A DNA stretch of 64,000 nucleotides from Prevotella sp. (GTDB taxonomy: Bacteria; Bacteroidota; Bacteroidia; Bacteroidales; Bacteroidaceae), in NCBI GenBank assembly GCA_016281815.1, contig JAEEJK010000104.1, positions 62,001-126,000 on the forward strand, in the 5' to 3' direction. Below the pieces are notes generated by a model. That model was not told where the DNA came from and searched no databases. It saw only the letters and a list, made by a program, of their open reading frames with translations. The position numbers were made by a program, and so were the translations under genes. This document shows, one piece after another, positions 16,782 through 25,177 of this stretch. Each line of letters opens with the position of its first letter. Position 1 is the stretch's first letter.

Positions 16782-17840
16782 ATGAAAGTAATACACATAG
16801 AATCTGGTCTAGGCAACCAAATGCTTAGTTTTTGTGAGTATTTGGCCATCAAAAAAATGAACCCTAATGATGATTGCTATATTGAAACCATTATTTATGA
16901 CATTCCTGAATGCAATGAACAAATATGCCAATGGAATGGTTATGAACTAGAACGGATTTTCAATGTGTCCGCTCCAAACATCAAATCCATTTTTTCAAAT
17001 TCGGAATGGGATATAATTATGCGTGATATTTATTCTAGTGAATTTTGGGATAAGAAAAAACATAATTGGAATTATCCAATTTATTTTCCTAGAGCTTTTT
17101 CTAAAGTAGGGCTTTTATTAAAGGATATACATCATGATTTTGAAAACAAAGATTTCAAAGCAAAGAATATTTATCCAGGAACTTTAAGATACAAGTTACA
17201 CCATTCATCACTATATGCTTACCTTATTTATTTTAAACAAAGAATTAAAAGATTACAAAAAAAACAGGATATCCAATACAGAGACCAATTGTTTATTCAA
17301 TCTGATGATAATTTATTTGGTGGGCAAAAATTATTGTTCAGATTTCGGGGAAGTGGGATTGAGAAAATCGAGCCAGAAATACGCAACACATTCATTTTTC
17401 CCGAAATACAAGATAAAAAAAACAAATTGTTAAAGGAACAAATTTCATCTACAGAATCCGTTGCTATCCATGTAAGACGGGGTGATATGTTAAATGCTAA
17501 TGAATATTGTTACAAAAATGGATATTTCAAAAGAGCAATCAAATACATCCGGAAACATACTTCCAATCCCGTTTTCTATATTTTTTGTGACAACGATAGT
17601 ATAAAATGGGCTTTTGAAAACTGTAAATCTTTAGGTTTATATCCTAAAAAGGATGTAATTATATTTATAAATTGGAATCAAGGGCTTGAGAGTTTTATTG
17701 ACATGCAATTAATGTCAATGTGCAAACATCAAGTAATAACTAATAGTTCTTTTGGTTGGTGGGCTTCTTGGCTGAATAATTACAATGGTAAAATTACATG
17801 TTCACCAGATTACAGATTGAACACAACACATACATTCTAG
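16782..17840 (+). CDS. GT11 family glycosyltransferase (alpha-1,2-fucosyltransferase-like)
   Basis: Transfers a sugar, usually fucose from GDP-fucose, in alpha-1,2 linkage. The start is the ATG at 16782 (MKVIHIESGLGNQML); the upstream extension overlaps the previous gene. GT11 hallmarks are the N-terminal GLGNQM, HVRRGDML (GDP-binding HxRRxDx), and SMCKHQVITNSSFGWWASWL near the C-terminus. About 352 residues; a central insertion of ~80 residues rich in Lys and Asn makes it longer than the usual ~290. Strongly AT-rich. Fucose fits with the GH29 enzyme downstream. Confidence 0.85.
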   Translation: MKVIHIESGLGNQMLSFCEYLAIKKMNPNDDCYIETIIYDIPECNEQICQWNGYELERIFNVSAPNIKSIFSNSEWDIIMRDIYSSEFWDKKKHNWNYPIYFPRAFSKVGLLLKDIHHDFENKDFKAKNIYPGTLRYKLHHSSLYAYLIYFKQRIKRLQKKQDIQYRDQLFIQSDDNLFGGQKLLFRFRGSGIEKIEPEIRNTFIFPEIQDKKNKLLKEQISSTESVAIHVRRGDMLNANEYCYKNGYFKRAIKYIRKHTSNPVFYIFCDNDSIKWAFENCKSLGLYPKKDVIIFINWNQGLESFIDMQLMSMCKHQVITNSSFGWWASWLNNYNGKITCSPDYRLNTTHTF

Positions 17841-17982
17841 TCTTTCGGACAAATAAGTTGAATTGAAGGGGAAGACGAATTTTCTTGGTTTCCCTGCCCG
17901 TCAATCTTTCAATCTCATGAATTGATTTCTGTTAAATATTTATTTTGTAATCTATTTTCAATTCTTAACGGAGTTTTGTTTT

Positions 17983-18933
17983 ATGGTTGATATATTGTAT
18001 TCTATTATTACCCCTGTATATAACCGTGATGATTGTATCCTACGATGTATGGAAAGTGTATCATTACAAATCAATGATAGCATCGGCATAGAACATATAA
18101 TTGTTGATGATGGTTCTTCTGATAACACATATTCCATTATCAAAGAATATGCCTCTAAGAACCCCCATATCCAACATCATCGTTTTAATCAAAACAAGGG
18201 AACCAACGCAGCACGCAATTATGCCATATCTTGCGCAAAAGGAGTTTTTTGTATCTTACTTGACAGTGACGATTACTTTACACCTGAGGCGATAAAAAAC
18301 ATAGAAAAAGTTAGGATTAATAATCCCAATTATTCTCATTATCTTTTCACCCCCAGTTATAGAGAAGAACTGATTAACACAAATAGTAATTCACATCTAT
18401 TGCAAAAAGAATTTCAATATAAGGATTTTCTTTCTGGTTCAATCTCAGGCGATTTCACCCATGTCATCAAAACAAATGTTCTTAAAAAATTTCCATTTCT
18501 CGAATCAGTTAGAATTCAGGAATATTTGACATTTTTAAAGATCTACAGAGAAGAAGGGAAGTTGTTATTTACTAATTATGTTGTTTCTATAATAGAACAT
18601 TTGCGACATGATAGTGTCACTAAAGAGACACTTAGAATTGATGACAGGCGTATTATTCTTAATAAAGCAGGACTTCTATATTATATAAAAAATTATAAAG
18701 ACGATCTTAAAAAATTTCATTTTGATTATATTCTAAAAAAGAATTATGTACGGCTTTTTGAGAACATGCTTCTCCTATCTCAATATGATGAAGCACGCAA
18801 TTTATTATCAACAATGAATAAGGAAAACATACATTTACCATTTAGAATGAGGATAGTATATTTTTCAAAAACTGGATGGTTATACAAAAGAATGCTAAAA
18901 TTTTATCTAAAATGGAAATATCGAAATTGGTAA
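17983..18933 (+). CDS. GT2 family glycosyltransferase
   Basis: A 316-residue GT-A inverting glycosyltransferase. The N-terminus has YSIITPVYNRDDCILRCMES, the nucleotide-binding IIVDDGSSDNT, the GTNAARNYAI loop and the metal-binding LLDSDDYFTPEA. The C-terminal part is variable and basic, ending in a Lys/Arg-rich tail that may contact the membrane. Donor and acceptor cannot be inferred. 142 nt separate it from the GT11 gene, with no clear promoter or terminator. Confidence 0.88.
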   Translation: MVDILYSIITPVYNRDDCILRCMESVSLQINDSIGIEHIIVDDGSSDNTYSIIKEYASKNPHIQHHRFNQNKGTNAARNYAISCAKGVFCILLDSDDYFTPEAIKNIEKVRINNPNYSHYLFTPSYREELINTNSNSHLLQKEFQYKDFLSGSISGDFTHVIKTNVLKKFPFLESVRIQEYLTFLKIYREEGKLLFTNYVVSIIEHLRHDSVTKETLRIDDRRIILNKAGLLYYIKNYKDDLKKFHFDYILKKNYVRLFENMLLLSQYDEARNLLSTMNKENIHLPFRMRIVYFSKTGWLYKRMLKFYLKWKYRNW

Positions 18934-19159
18934 GCCAATCATCACAAGCTCCAGTTATATTTGTTTTGAGGTAGAATAAGCATGGCTAGTTATAGCCTAA
19001 TAATTCCATCATGACCATATATTAATGAATGCCTCTGTAAAAAACTCACAAGAAACCCTTTATGTTAGCGGAGAGCATTACTCTATACAAAACCCAAACT
19101 AAATTACCTGCTTCCCAATCCAATCTTATCACACCCATCACTTTCAGGAAAAACAACCT

Positions 19160-19897
19160 ATGATACCCAAAATCATCCATTATTGCTGGTTCGGAGGTAA
19201 TCCATTGCCTCCTCTTGCCATTAAATGTATCGAGTCATGGAAAAAATTCTTACCAGACTACGAAATCAAACTATGGAATGAAAACAACTTTGATGTCAAC
19301 ATCATTCCTTACACTGCTGAGGCATACGAAGCACAAAAATATGCCTTTGTAAGTGACTTTGCCCGTTTTTGGATTTTGTATCATGAGGGTGGCTTATATT
19401 TCGACACAGATGTGGAAATTATCAAGCCTATAGATGACATCATTGCCAAAGGTGCTTTCATGGGTTGCGAACAAGATGCCAATACAAAAAGAAGGGGCAT
19501 TATGGTAAATCCAGGTCTTGGCATAGGATGCCCATCCAAAATGAAGGTATATGCTCAGTTTCTTTCATTATACAAAAGTCTACATTTTAAGAACCCCGAT
19601 GGGAGCAACAACATAAAAAATGTTGTACAATACACTACAGAATTACTATTGGAAGAAGGGTTGGAGAATAAAGGAGGCATACAAAAAGTTAAAGACATCT
19701 ACATTTATCCCAGTGAATACTTTTGCCCCATCAATAATGTGACAAAAAAAATAAAGGCAACAAGCAACACCCGCACTATACACCATTATGTTGGTTCATG
19801 GAGAGACAAGTCTAAATTTGAACGATTTAAAGAGTCTATCCGCAATTATTTACCTGAATGGTTCCTTCTATACTACAACAGGAAAAAACATCGATAA
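19160..19897 (+). CDS. GT32 family glycosyltransferase (capsular sugar transferase, OCH1-like)
   Basis: A 245-residue enzyme. The diagnostic opening is IPKIIHYCWFGGNPLPPLA, then WKKFLPDYEIKLWNENNFD. The DXD-type metal site is in GGLYFDTDVEIIKPID, preceded by FVSDFARFWILYHEGG. These are the standard GT32 landmarks of bacterial capsule loci. The ~225 nt before it hold no ORF or promoter that I can support. The next gene starts 9 nt after its stop. Confidence 0.88.
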   Translation: MIPKIIHYCWFGGNPLPPLAIKCIESWKKFLPDYEIKLWNENNFDVNIIPYTAEAYEAQKYAFVSDFARFWILYHEGGLYFDTDVEIIKPIDDIIAKGAFMGCEQDANTKRRGIMVNPGLGIGCPSKMKVYAQFLSLYKSLHFKNPDGSNNIKNVVQYTTELLLEEGLENKGGIQKVKDIYIYPSEYFCPINNVTKKIKATSNTRTIHHYVGSWRDKSKFERFKESIRNYLPEWFLLYYNRKKHR

Positions 19898-19906
19898 TAA
19901 TCCTCA

Positions 19907-20959
19907 ATGATAACCAAAGAGATAACAGATAGGATTCTCCTTGTCGGTCCTGACTATAAATCCCCCAAAGGGGGGATAGGTATGGTGACAAAGACCTACA
20001 TGCATCTATTTTCTTCTTTCAACTATCTTACAACACAGAAAGAGGGGAGTAGCATACTGAAAATCTGTGTCTTTTTAAAAGCATTGTTAAAATTATTACC
20101 TTTTTTATTAAGTTCGAAAATCAAAATTGTACATGTGCACGGATCGTCCGATGGCAGTTTTGTCAGGAAATCACTAATTATTCTTCTATCCAAATTGGCA
20201 GGTAAAAAAGTGATATACCACATCCATAGCGGTGGATTCAAAACTTATGTTGCCAAACACACCAAAGTTGTTCCTTTTATAATGAAAAAATGCAACTGTA
20301 TTGTGGCACTATCAGAATATTGGAAGCAGTTTTTTGAAACAGACTTGCATTGCAGAAATGTTGCAGTAGTGCATAATATTATGGATTATCCACGGGAAGA
20401 TCACTCTTCACGCAACGCAACTTTGTGCACCTTTTTGTTTCTTGGAAAGATATGTGACCACAAAGGTGTCTTCGACCTTCTGGATGTCATCAACAGCCAT
20501 TTCTCATCATTAAATGGCAAGATGCGGTTGTTTATCGCCGGAATAGGTGAAACTGAGAGGTTGACAAAATATGTCGAAAACCAACACTTGGAGAGTATTG
20601 TGAAATACATGGGGTGGGTAGACGATGAAGCCAAATGTCAATTGTTGAATCTGAGTGATGTAGTTATTCTTCCATCCTATTATGAAGGTGTTCCTATCTG
20701 TATTCTGGAAGGATTCTCATATCATCTTCCAGCCATATCAACATGCGTTGGGGGAATTCCTGAAATACTGGAAGACGGCAAAAACGGCATCATGATTACC
20801 CCTGGAGATAAGAATGCCCTATATCATGCTGTCTGCCAGATGATTAACTCACCATCAAAACGAATGAAAATGGGTGAAAATGCGTTTCAAACATGCAGGA
20901 ATCATTTGCCTGACCAAGTAGAAGAAAGCCTTAAGTTACTATATAGTAAGTTATTATAA
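19907..20959 (+). CDS. GT4 family glycosyltransferase
   Basis: A 350-residue GT-B retaining transferase. The N-terminal loop is PDYKSPKGGIGMVTKTY (glycine-rich acceptor side). HVHGSSDGSF and VVALSEYW mark the hinge. The C-terminal donor domain shows FLGKICDHKGVFDLL, IAGIGETERLT and the family E-x7-E motif (PSYYEGVPICILEGF). It is probably one of the four transferases assembling the repeat unit. The gene directly precedes the gene-debris region at 20996. Confidence 0.88.
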   Translation: MITKEITDRILLVGPDYKSPKGGIGMVTKTYMHLFSSFNYLTTQKEGSSILKICVFLKALLKLLPFLLSSKIKIVHVHGSSDGSFVRKSLIILLSKLAGKKVIYHIHSGGFKTYVAKHTKVVPFIMKKCNCIVALSEYWKQFFETDLHCRNVAVVHNIMDYPREDHSSRNATLCTFLFLGKICDHKGVFDLLDVINSHFSSLNGKMRLFIAGIGETERLTKYVENQHLESIVKYMGWVDDEAKCQLLNLSDVVILPSYYEGVPICILEGFSYHLPAISTCVGGIPEILEDGKNGIMITPGDKNALYHAVCQMINSPSKRMKMGENAFQTCRNHLPDQVEESLKLLYSKLL

Positions 20960-20995
20960 GAAAGTTTTTCGGATTAGAATATATAGACTTTGTAG

Positions 20996-21133
20996 ATGCA
21001 GCATACCTTGCCTGACTTGGCTTCCCCCTCCATTTTGCACAAAGCCTATGATGATTCTTCACGAGGCAAAATCAGCCTTGTTGTCAACAAGAAAACTCAT
21101 CATTTGGCTATCGGTTATTTTCTTCTATTATAA
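20996..21133 (+). pseudogene. fragment of the 3' end of a CapK/PaaK-like gene
   Basis: A 45-codon frame (starting MQHTLPDLASPS) contains SSRGKISLVVNKK, which matches the end of the gene at 21048 (TARGKFSLVVNKR) in protein and DNA. The same ending, R-x-x-RGKF-x-x-V-V, closes the C-terminal domain of CapK/phenylacetate-CoA-ligase-type adenylate-forming enzymes. The piece overlaps the first codons of the DUF4886/CapK chimera in another frame. I read it as debris from a lost adenylation-enzyme gene. Confidence 0.5.
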
Positions 21134-22151
21134 AAAAGTATTTAAGACTTTGGCTATTTATCTCATTCTCAGTATTTCTATTGTTTCGGCACAACAATTA
21201 AGAAATCAGTCATTAGCAATCCAATATCCAACTAATTTGTCGGGAACACCTATAATCAGGGTATTGGCTATTGGCAATAGTTTTTCAGAAGATGCTGTTG
21301 AGCAGAATCTATATGAACTAGCCAAAGAAGCTGGTATTGAGTTGATAATAGGAAACGCCTATCGTGCAGGACAAGGTTTTAAGTCGCATTGGGATGATGT
21401 GATAAACAATGACAACACCTTCCAATACCGAAAAATAGTTAATGGAACAAACAAAAACACTATGAACCAATCCCTATCATCCATAATCACCAATGAGCCG
21501 TGGGACTTCATAACCTTTCAGCAGGTAAGCCAAGAGTCGGGATTAACCAAAACTTTTGAACCATATTTGGGAAATCTGATAGATTATGTAAAAAGCCTCT
21601 CTACAAACGACGAAGTCAAGTTTGGTTATCATATGACATGGGCTTACGCACAGAATTCCATACATAGCGGTTTTGCCAATTACAGCAATAATCAATTGAT
21701 GATGTATGAAGCTATTGTATCAGCAGTACAAAAGGCTTTGTTGGACCATACAGAACTTTCTTTCGTTATACCAAGTGGAACTGCGATTCAACCTGATGTA
21801 CCCGCCACCATACCGACCATACAAGCAGTCAAAGGAAGAGCGATGCTTTTCATCAAAGGAAAAGACTGCACCCTTTACAGCGACTCAGCACTTACATTCA
21901 TGCTAGAAGACTGTGAATCATTTAAATACACACAATTTGTTCAGCATGAGGATGGACATATAGACACGAATATCATCACTTTCGCCGGGCATCTCCCCCC
22001 CAATGACCGCGAGCGCGTAATGAATCTTTTGGACCAAACAATTGGCCTTGACAATATTGATTTACGCATCAATGAAATACCTGAAACGGAATTGATATAC
22101 ACCGCACGAGGTAAATTCAGTCTTGTTGTCAACAAAAGATTCCAACAATAG
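21048..22151 (+). CDS. chimeric protein: DUF4886 (SGNH) domain joined to a CapK-like C-terminal domain
   Basis: Residues ~55-248 are a DUF4886 domain (VLAIGNSFSEDAVEQNLYEL) nearly identical, also at DNA level, to the second half of the next gene. The identity stops abruptly after SGTAIQ (base 21791 versus 24133), before the catalytic Asp/His block. It is replaced by ~120 residues that look like the C-terminal domain of a CapK/PaaK adenylating enzyme (GRAMLFIKGKD, QFVQHEDGHIDTNI, ETELIYTARGKFSLVV). The signal peptide core (YLILSISIVSAQQ) is present but has lost an ATG in the normal place. The reading frame starts far upstream. Probably non-functional as an esterase. Confidence 0.6.
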   Translation: MMILHEAKSALLSTRKLIIWLSVIFFYYKKVFKTLAIYLILSISIVSAQQLRNQSLAIQYPTNLSGTPIIRVLAIGNSFSEDAVEQNLYELAKEAGIELIIGNAYRAGQGFKSHWDDVINNDNTFQYRKIVNGTNKNTMNQSLSSIITNEPWDFITFQQVSQESGLTKTFEPYLGNLIDYVKSLSTNDEVKFGYHMTWAYAQNSIHSGFANYSNNQLMMYEAIVSAVQKALLDHTELSFVIPSGTAIQPDVPATIPTIQAVKGRAMLFIKGKDCTLYSDSALTFMLEDCESFKYTQFVQHEDGHIDTNIITFAGHLPPNDRERVMNLLDQTIGLDNIDLRINEIPETELIYTARGKFSLVVNKRFQQ

Positions 22152-22193
22152 AAAGATAACCGACCCTTATATTTTACATTTTATATTTTAGAA

Positions 22194-25109
22194 ATGGATA
22201 AATTATTCAAATCATTAGTTGCTTGCATCCTGCTTAACACTTCAATTGCTTGGGCACAGCCACTTAGAAATGACATTTCACTATCCAAAACATATACATA
22301 TGAGTGGCCAAAAGAACCAGAAGTAATAGAAAAGCTTCAAAACTGGATGGACTTGAAATTTGGGGTTATATTCCATTGGGGAATTTATTCACAACCAGGC
22401 ATTACTGAATCATGGAATCTGTGTAATGAAGACTGGGTGCCCAAAGATACAACACTTAGTTACCATGAATACAAAGAATGGTATTGGAATTTGGCCGATC
22501 AGTTTAACCCAACAAATTTCAATCCTCAACAATGGGTGGATGTGACGAAAGAAGCCGGAATGAAATACATGATTTTTACAACTAAGCATCATGATGGATT
22601 CTGTATGTATAATACCAAATATACAGACTATTCCATCACCAAGCATGCTTTTGCAAATAACCCTAAGAGTGATGTTTGGAAATATGTCCAAGAGGCTTTT
22701 AGAAATAATGGTTTCATGACTGGTGCTTATTTTTCAAAACCTGACTGGCATTCACAATATTTTTGGTGGAATGTATATGCAACAAAAGATAGATATCCAA
22801 GTTACAATATTGAGAAATATCCATGGAGATGGGAACAATTTAAAAAATTCACTTATGGGCAAATAGAAGAATTGGTAACAAACTATGAGAATACAGACAT
22901 CCTATGGCTTGATGGAGGATGGGTGAGGGCAGATTTGGGATTTGACATAGACCTACCAAAGATAGCTGAAATGGCAAGAAAGCATCAGTCTTGCATGCTA
23001 ATTGTCGACAGACATTCTAACACACCATATGAAAATTACAAAACTCCCGAACAAAGTATCCCAGTTGAACCATTAGGATATCCATGGGAGAGTTGCATCA
23101 CATTAAGCGATATGTGGGGATATGGAAAGCATGTAAAATGGAAATCACCTCAAGAAATTATCAACATGCTCATAGAAATAGTGGCTAAAGGTGGCAATCT
23201 TTTACTTGGTATTGGACCAACTCCCGAGGGAATAATACAAAAAGAGGCCGTTGAAAGATTAAGGATTATTGGTGATTGGTTAAACAAAAATGGCAAAGCG
23301 ATATACAACACAAGAACGGCCCAAATATATAAAGACGGCAACATCTGCTTTACCACATCTAAAGACAGCACAGTATTGAATGCTATATATATGCTGGAAG
23401 AAGGTAAAAAATTACCTAAAGAAATCTCTTGGAATGGTAACTTGCCTTCAATTCCAGACTCTGTCAAGCTTTTAAGCACAGGCCAGTATTTGCCCTGCCA
23501 GATAGAAGGACAACATGTCACAGTAACTATTCCTGAGGATTTAGATAATCTATCATTTGCCATCCAATATCCTACTTATGAATTTAAAAAACCTGTTTTC
23601 AAGATTCTGGCCATAGGCAACAGTTTCTCGGAAGATGCTGTAGAACAAAATCTATATGAGTTAGCCCAAGAATCTGGTATTGAGTTGATTATTGGAAATG
23701 CCTATCGAGCTGGCCAAGGATTTGAATCACATTGGAACGACGTGGTGAGCAATAACAACACCTTCGAATTCCGAAAGATAGAGAAAGGGACAAAAACAAG
23801 CGCTATAGACCAGTCCCTTGCCTCCATTATTACCAATGAGCCGTGGGACTTCATAACCTTTCAGCAGGTAAGCCAAGAGTCGGGATTGACCAATACTTTT
23901 GAGCCCTATCTGGGAAATCTGATTGATTATGTAAAAAGCCTCTCTACAAATAACGAAGTCAAGTTTGGTTATCATATGACTTGGGCATATGCACAAAATG
24001 CCACACATCCTGGCTTTGCCAACTATGACAACGACCAAATGACAATGTATGAAGCAATTGTATCAGCAGTACAGAAGGCTTTGTCGGACCATGCAGAACT
24101 TTCTTTCGTTATACCAAGTGGAACTGCGATTCAGAATGCCCGCACCAGTTATATTGGAGATAATTTCAACCGTGACGGCTATCATCTTAACCACAGTACC
24201 GGACGATACACGGCAGCTTGTACATGGTTGGAATCTATTCTTGGAATCAATCCTGTTGGAAAGACTTATCTCCCTTCTGGTGTTGATGAAACAACAGCCT
24301 TTGTGTGTCAGAATGCGGCTCATCTAGCTGTTGTTAATCCGTATGAAGTTAGTGATATGTCTAATGAATTCTATAAGGATGACAACATCATCGTGCCTGC
24401 CGCAATCAATATCAACTTTGGTGATACCCCCTCATCCTCCTCTCTGTGGAACAATGTTACCAGTCAGAGCCCATATATTGTTGGATTGAAGGATATTGAG
24501 GGAAACAATACAGGAGTTATCGTGAATTTCAATGATGATTTCAATGGATCAAATGGCTTAGGAGCAGCGACTACGACAACGCTAATGAACATGCCATCAG
24601 AGGTATCCAAGTCATGCTTCTGGGGCTATAGTCAGGGAAACTTTGAGGACAAGCCCCATCAACCCACAGGTGGATTTGCTTTTATACACTTGAACAAGGA
24701 GCTGGCCTACGACTTCACCTTTTATTCTTCACGTACAGGATGTACCGATAACAGAGAGACGTTATACCGCATAACAGGTGCCGATGGATTCAAAGTATAT
24801 CTTGATGCAGCAAACAATACGGACAATACAGTGACGGTGAGCAATGTCCTTCCCGATGATAATGGGGTAATCACATTATCCGTCTCTCCTGGCGAAAACA
24901 ACTCCAACATTTACAAGTTTTATTACATCAATGCGTTGCAAATCAATGCTCATCCCACAACAGATGGCATTGGGAAGAACGCCAAAAATTCTCAAGCATC
25001 CTCCTCTAACATTTCATCGTCTGAAATTTACAATCTACAAGGGCAACAACTGCCTTCTTTGAGAAAAGGAATGAATGTTGTGGATGGACGCCGCATCCTG
25101 GTGAAGTAG
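22194..25109 (+). CDS. secreted GH29 alpha-L-fucosidase fused to a DUF4886 (SGNH) domain
   Basis: A 971-residue multidomain protein. After a signal peptide (CILLNTSIAWAQ) residues ~40-370 are a GH29 barrel: KFGVIFHWGIYSQPG, FTTKHHDGFCMYNT and the nucleophile in ILWLDGGW (Asp ~240). A beta-sandwich follows. Residues ~465-710 are DUF4886 with block I AIGNSFSEDAVEQN and the His block DGYHLNHSTGRYTAA intact. A further beta-rich domain and a tail (YNLQGQQLP...GMNVVDGRRILVK) resemble those of exported Prevotella proteins. It likely removes fucose and an acyl group from one glycan. It closes the AT-rich cluster. Confidence 0.85.
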   Translation: MDKLFKSLVACILLNTSIAWAQPLRNDISLSKTYTYEWPKEPEVIEKLQNWMDLKFGVIFHWGIYSQPGITESWNLCNEDWVPKDTTLSYHEYKEWYWNLADQFNPTNFNPQQWVDVTKEAGMKYMIFTTKHHDGFCMYNTKYTDYSITKHAFANNPKSDVWKYVQEAFRNNGFMTGAYFSKPDWHSQYFWWNVYATKDRYPSYNIEKYPWRWEQFKKFTYGQIEELVTNYENTDILWLDGGWVRADLGFDIDLPKIAEMARKHQSCMLIVDRHSNTPYENYKTPEQSIPVEPLGYPWESCITLSDMWGYGKHVKWKSPQEIINMLIEIVAKGGNLLLGIGPTPEGIIQKEAVERLRIIGDWLNKNGKAIYNTRTAQIYKDGNICFTTSKDSTVLNAIYMLEEGKKLPKEISWNGNLPSIPDSVKLLSTGQYLPCQIEGQHVTVTIPEDLDNLSFAIQYPTYEFKKPVFKILAIGNSFSEDAVEQNLYELAQESGIELIIGNAYRAGQGFESHWNDVVSNNNTFEFRKIEKGTKTSAIDQSLASIITNEPWDFITFQQVSQESGLTNTFEPYLGNLIDYVKSLSTNNEVKFGYHMTWAYAQNATHPGFANYDNDQMTMYEAIVSAVQKALSDHAELSFVIPSGTAIQNARTSYIGDNFNRDGYHLNHSTGRYTAACTWLESILGINPVGKTYLPSGVDETTAFVCQNAAHLAVVNPYEVSDMSNEFYKDDNIIVPAAININFGDTPSSSSLWNNVTSQSPYIVGLKDIEGNNTGVIVNFNDDFNGSNGLGAATTTTLMNMPSEVSKSCFWGYSQGNFEDKPHQPTGGFAFIHLNKELAYDFTFYSSRTGCTDNRETLYRITGADGFKVYLDAANNTDNTVTVSNVLPDDNGVITLSVSPGENNSNIYKFYYINALQINAHPTTDGIGKNAKNSQASSSNISSSEIYNLQGQQLPSLRKGMNVVDGRRILVK

Positions 25110-25177
25110 GATTCCTATCTTAACCGTACATTATTGATAATTGTATTTTATTACTAGTCATTCTAAGATAGTTTTTC

